This document shows, in pieces, positions 58,809 to 64,000 of a stretch of DNA of 64,000 bases. How positions within the stretch are numbered: position 1 is the stretch's first letter; each line of letters opens with the position of its first letter. This stretch comes from Monosiga brevicollis MX1. Lineage: Eukaryota > Opisthokonta > Choanoflagellata > Craspedida > Salpingoecidae. The notes below the pieces were generated by a model that saw nothing but the letters and a program-made list of their open reading frames with translations, did no database searches and had not been told where the DNA came from. The stretch is taken from positions 609,654 to 673,653 of the forward strand of contig NW_001865055.1 in the NCBI RefSeq assembly GCF_000002865.3, read 5' to 3'. Position numbers and translations under genes: made by a program.

Positions 58809-61800
58809 ATGCCCCCAACGCTCTTGGGGGTGCCAGCGCGGCCTCGGCCCATTGAATGGGTGTGCCTTGGGGTGGTGCTGGGTTTACTAACCGATTCTGC
58901 TCTCGCAGCATTTAACACCCCAGCTTCATTTGACTCGCTGCCCGAACGCCGAGCCGTGAGTCGCGTGCTTTTGCCAGAAATTCATTTGCTAGTTACGATT
59001 TGGCCCCCTCGCTGTTGGGGGCCTTCCACTCACCATTGAATTTTCGCCCTCCGTGGGCCCAATGTAGGCACAGGACCGCCGAATCACCTTCTTGGGCCAA
59101 CCCTCGTCTTCATGTGGAAATCAAGGCGCTGAAACATCAAATTGCGGGCGGATTCGCTTGACTTATCGTACGTTTTAAAGCTGGTTTTCGTCTCACGCAC
59201 AGATGCATCAGCTTCTCAAGCCTTCTTGGTCTTGATGCCATAGAATTTTCGATCTCGTACATCAGCTTTGGGCCAAGTGAAGATGTCGCAGTATTTTCAA
59301 ATGCCTCCATGGCCGAAAACGCCCGCTTTGGGAGTGTCGTCCATTTTCTCTTTACGGTGATCGATACGGTGAGCTGAGCACGCTACCGCCTCCGTGATGG
59401 TGGCTGGTTTCTGCACGTGCGACCCAGCTCATTCAAAGCATGCGCATATGCACGAACCTTTCGGCTGCCCTGCAGCCCTCGCGACCAGCCTATTGCTTTT
59501 CAGCGGGGGCGCCCGGTGCTTTCAACGATCGTGGGACTCTGGTCACGATATGTTGGAGCTTGGCAGGTGCGCCTCCTCTCATCGCACCCAGAATGCGCCA
59601 GCGCCAACACCATGTACACGCATCATATACACTCTGCAAGCTCTCCGTTGATATCCACACCGGTATGCTCACGGCTCGAGAAATTGTGCGTGGACATGCT
59701 TGGTTCTGCAGCCAATGACTTCAAACTGGAGGGGCTCGAAGTGCCCGCCAGATCCCCCATCTCGCGCTATTTGGATGATCCCCTCTCTCCTCCAGCCGAG
59801 GTAAGACGACAAAACTACCCTTTGATGGCTTCAAGGATCAATGGTGCTCTATCAAGCTCAACTTTCTTGCCCCCCTTTTTTGATTTTTGTGCCTCCATCC
59901 TTGTAGCTGGATGGCGTGCCCCCCAGCAACATGACCGTAAAATCCTTTGGGACTGCCATTATTGGTCTTCAGCCTCGTAGCAACTGTACGTGAGCTTCCT
60001 TATAGCAAAAGGTCTACCATATGGCAGTCTTGCAGTTAATGAACTGTCGTTGAACTGATGAATCTGGTTGTAGTTGGGTCCGAGACCGAGTATAGGAGTC
60101 AATGGATCGCCGTTGGTGCTCCGGACACCATCCAGCACACACGCAGGGCCACAGGCGAAGTCTTTCTCGTTCGCAATGCTCGTGCGTCTAGTTGCGTGCA
60201 ACTCAAGCCAGCCGTGCATCATTTCAAGGTGGTCGACTCTCATTTTGCTGCTATGCTTTTGCCATATCGCGAATAGTGGATCGAGTTCAGCCGCTTAGTG
60301 CTCTGCACCCAATACTGCGTGGCAGCTTCAGTCAGCTCGGCACCTCGCTGGCCGTTTCGCGTTGGTCCTTGCGTGCCACCGGCGGTCAAGATATTGTACT
60401 TGCCGTAGCAGCCCAAGACACCGTGTGTCTCGTCCTGTTGCTCTTTGCTGGTTGGTGTCTACCCACGCGCGGGTCGCGCGTTTGTCTACAACTATTGTCA
60501 ATCTCTCCAATGGAGAATGAGGCAGGCTGGGTCTTGAGTGATGAGCGTGTGCTTCACACATGTCCACATTTTCGTCCATTCGCAAAATTTCGTCACATCT
60601 CATCTCTCTCATGTGGCGTCTGATCCTCCCTCCTGGTAGGTACTGGTTCATGGAGTGCAGGGGATGTCAACTGCCGCCCGTCGCCGGTCACCACCTCCCA
60701 CGTCTTGTTGCCCTTCCCCTGTGGGGCGCCCACGCCATGGCGCGCATCGGAGAGCCTAGCCAATATTTTTTTATTGCATGCCAGTTGCGAGGCAGGAACA
60801 TGCTTGCGACCAATCGTCTCGAGCGGCCCCGACGCAGAAAGCCTGGTAGACGTGGACGCCGGCTTTTCCTGGATGTACTGGGTTCGAGACCATGCTGGAA
60901 TCGGTACTTGCAACCTGCAAAGCGGCGATGATGTTCAGCTGTTGGATTATCATGCATTTGTTGAGCGGAAGCTCGAAAGCCACCAAATCTACAACATCCT
61001 TCCAACTTCCTCCACCGATGCTGACAACCTGCTGGTGACCGACGAAGTGACTTATGTCGCCTTTGTCTCGGCCATCTCATATCGTGTCGGGGCCAACTAT
61101 AGCATTGACACTTTGGCTACGTCGACGGTGGCAGCTGGCGATGCGCAAGTTTTGGCCACGATCCAATCCCAGCCCAAAGACTTCCTTTTCGGCACACACA
61201 TGGACGCGCTTGACGGCTCTTTTGTCTTCAACATTGTGAATCGGCACGGGGCCATAGCTCCTGGTCCTTCCCTTGCTTGCCAGTTTCACGTCTACTCGTT
61301 CTTCAATTTGCAGTGCTTTGCCGCCACATCCACCATCGAGTCAGTTGCGATGGTTTCACCTGAGACGGTGGTGATGGGCATGCCGTATGCTGATACCCCC
61401 AGCTCCGAGCGTGTAGGTCGCGTGGTGGCGTGGTCTACGCTTGCAAACAATGCCACCACGATTGCATACGACTACTACACCCGCACTCGTGGTCTTCAGT
61501 ATGGCACCACTCTCTCAGCAGGACCGGTCACAAACGAAACAGTGTGTTTGTTGGCCGGTGCTGCAGGTATCGGCGGGCAATTTTACAACTGTTACACACT
61601 GCCCAGCTGGACGCGCGTCGACGGGCAAGCTGATGTGCAGCTGACCGGACCTTTGCGCCACTTGGCGAGCAGAAGCGTTGTGAGTTACGGCAACAGCCTC
61701 TTTCTTGAACTCGACAACCTGACCACAGGCCACCCGAGCCTCGGTATCTATGGCACCTCTGAACGCAATCTCAGCTCCACTAGCGCCACTCAGTTCAGCA

Positions 61801-64000
61801 CAATTCTGGCGGGTTGCGAGTTACCTCGCACACAGCTTCGCAATCATGTCTGGGTACCATGCCGTGATGCAGCAAGCAACGTGACCACTATGCGCGAGAT
61901 CGATGCCGACGGTCAGGTCACAGGTCGTGTGGCTTCCTGGTCGCATGGTCGTTGGACTCCGGTTGTGCGAAGTTTAAGCGGGTCCGATATCATTCTGCTT
62001 CATTATCGTTCATTGAACCTGTCCATTGTTTGGTCCACACCCAAGAGCAGTACGCTTGCTGTTCTGGCCTCAATTCACCTCGAGACAGCCCCACTGTTGT
62101 GGGGTGCTACCGCTCGTTTGGAGTTGGACCAGCTGCGTCCTGTAGCCCATGCTACTGGCATCTTTTGTGGTGTTGGTGCAGTCAATCTGACCTTGCACTC
62201 GAGGTCGGGGAGTGTTGACGGCCACGTTTATGAGGCCGATGATGCATGGGGTACCAACGCACAGCTTCGAGAAACCCTCAGTATTGACGAGGCAGATTCA
62301 AGCAGCATTCTGATCTGGCCGATGGAGGGTGGGGTTCGTCACCTTCACCTCGTCGTACAGTCGAGCAGTGGGTACACTGCCGAGGTGGACGCGAACTTGG
62401 CGTGCTCTCCTGAAATCAACCCAGCAACAAACACCATACGCCGTCCCAGTGTGAAAGAGGGACTCACTCATTGGTGGTGGACTGGGGCGACGGAAGTTGC
62501 TCTGTCAGCAACCGCGGGCCTGCCGCTGTGGCGAACGTCTCCGTCCCTGCCTTGGCGCTACATGCGCTTCAACTTGCTTCGGTTCTTCCAATCGGTCAGC
62601 TTGTCCGAAGTGCAATTTGTGGGTCAAGCGTGGGTGGCCCATGCGCGCCTGATCTTTCTCTTGGGCCGATATGAGCCTCTTGGTTCACCTGCCGTGCAGT
62701 CGGTGCTGTTTCGAGCCTGGCAGTCGGATTATGGATGGCTGGTGGTGGAAATGACCAGCCTGGGTTCTACAAGCGCGAGTCGTGCCGCAGTGATGCCTAT
62801 GACGATTCCTTCGGATGTGCTGCAGCCCGTGACTTTGGCGCTTCAATACAACGCGCAAATCACCGTGTATCGCGCGACGCATGATGGACAAAGCCTTGAA
62901 GTGCGCGGCACGTTCGCAACCAACGGGCTATCTTTGGTCAGCCAGGACGTAAGTTCAGGTTTTGTGGCGCTCAGCAGTGATGCCGTGGGTGGTCGTCTAC
63001 GCGTGCAGTTCGTCAACTTGACGTGGCCCAACGCAAGTACCACATACAATCTGAGCGCCGATGCGCAGCTAGTGCTGGGAACTTTTACACTCAACTCCAC
63101 CTTGAGTGGCATTGCTATGATGCTGGCTAGCATTGGAGACGACGGCGTCGGCCGCATCACAGTAACACTGCAAGACGCCCCTTCGGGGTTGGTTCATCTG
63201 ACGTCCACAGTGCCAGGCTACTATCGAGGTGCAACCATGCTGAACGATGGTGCCTATGTGTTGGTTCAACCATCAAACCTGATTCCCTTACTTTTGGTCT
63301 ATGAAATATCTCTGCTGCGTCCGACTCGTGTTGTTCACGCTCTTGCCCAGTCGCTTACAAGCACCCAGTTGCATGCCACGCCCAATGGGGGCCTCACACT
63401 CAAAGGCACGCCATCTCAAGGTGGCCTCGTCTGCCAGATTATCGACCCGCTGCCAAGTGAGAGCCCGGCCTTTGCCACATTGCCATGTACCCAGGGGTTT
63501 ATGACTGCCAGTGTTTTCCCGCAATTGTTGATGCTCGAACAGCCGCAAACCTTTACATTCTGCTCGAACAGCCTTGCCACGGAATTGCTTTTGAGCACCA
63601 TTGGCGTGTCTGTCTTGCGATTTGCTCCGAGCGAGTCATCGCCAGGTTTCTGGGGTGCTGAATTGGTGTGCCTTGCACTCAGCGGGGCCTACGAATACAT
63701 TGATCTCGGTTGTGATGGCTCAGCCTGTGAGGTGGAGTTGCCGCTTTGCGTGGGCAGCACAAAAGGCGTGCATATCTGGGGTCCAGCACAAGAGTGGTCT
63801 TTAACGGTGACCTCGCTGTACTCTCCCTGCAAGGAACAGTCAACGTGGTCTGCAATGCCAGAACCTTCGTCAAATTGCAGCCTACTACTGGAAGACCTTG
63901 ATGGAACTACGACTCGGTTTTGTCACGTCAACAATACAGCTGTGGGTATTGAACACGCCTCTCTTGTATTGCCAGGCAGCGTGCACAACCTGGCAAGCGA
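58809..64000 (+). CDS. Giant secreted or receptor ectodomain, partial (runs off the window)
   Basis: The start at 58,809 opens with MPPTLLGVPARPRPIEWVCL, then the hydrophobic GVVLGLLTDSALA, a good signal peptide with cleavage likely after ALA. Exon 1 ends at CGAGCC|GTGAGT (58,957). Next exons read AQDRRITFLGQPSSSCGNQG and LDAIEFSISYISFGPSEDVA with NAS and further sequons. From about 60,640 (acceptor TGGTAG|GTACTGG) one frame stays open for some 1,120 codons to the window edge: beta-rich, few Lys, many N-glycosylation sequons (NYS, NAT, NET, NLT, NLS, NVT, NST, NCS). No known domain is recognised. The style (glycosylated, beta-rich, very long single exon) matches the ectodomain of the kinase gene just upstream. 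It may be a second tyrosine kinase receptor, but the TM and cytoplasmic part are outside the window. Exons between 59.4 and 60.6 kb are tentative. Confidence 0.7.

Overview
The window is a piece of draft eukaryotic nuclear genome (two runs of N), about 55% GC by eye, packed with short-intron genes on both strands and long CT/GA and CA/TG microsatellites. Introns are mostly 60-200 bases with plain GT...AG ends. The gene content (a receptor tyrosine kinase with a giant unfamiliar ectodomain, a TRPC-like channel, a G-alpha subunit, a Golgi-type UDP-xylose synthase, METTL16 and SURF6 orthologues, but also a chorismate mutase/prephenate dehydratase and a PIN-like carrier) points to a free-living unicellular relative of animals. 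A choanoflagellate of the Monosiga kind fits best; this is an inference, not a database result.

Layout. 0.7-4.9 kb (-): single-pass receptor with a poly-Thr stalk and cytoplasmic ankyrin repeats. 5.8-7.3 kb (+): doubtful gene. 7.3-10.5 kb (-): unknown Ser-rich protein. 11.4-14.4 kb (+): METTL16-type RNA m6A methyltransferase. 14.9-15.6 kb (+): calmodulin-like EF-hand protein. 16.0-17.6 kb (-): four near-identical tRNA-Leu(AAG) genes. 18.0-20.3 kb (-): UDP-glucuronate decarboxylase. 23.7-25.4 kb (+): PIN/PILS-like membrane carrier. 26.1-28.7 kb (-): fused chorismate mutase-prephenate dehydratase-ACT. 29.5-31.7 kb (+): SURF6. 32.6-36.5 kb (+): TRPC-like channel. 37.1-37.6 kb (+): small basic protein. 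38.4-39.9 kb (-): G-protein alpha subunit. 42.6-45.4 kb (+): ALDH7A1. 46.7-58.1 kb (+): receptor tyrosine kinase. 58.8 kb to the window end (+): a second giant secreted or receptor ectodomain, cut by the window.

The genes do not form one pathway. Signalling and surface proteins dominate: two membrane receptors, a further large ectodomain, a Ca2+-permeable channel, an EF-hand sensor and a G-alpha. Metabolic genes cover phenylalanine synthesis, lysine/aldehyde catabolism and UDP-xylose supply. The most striking non-coding signal is a palindromic 11-mer, AGTA-N3-TACT, that recurs in four gaps between divergently transcribed genes (5.4, 11.0, 21.4 and 28.7 kb). It may be a shared promoter element.
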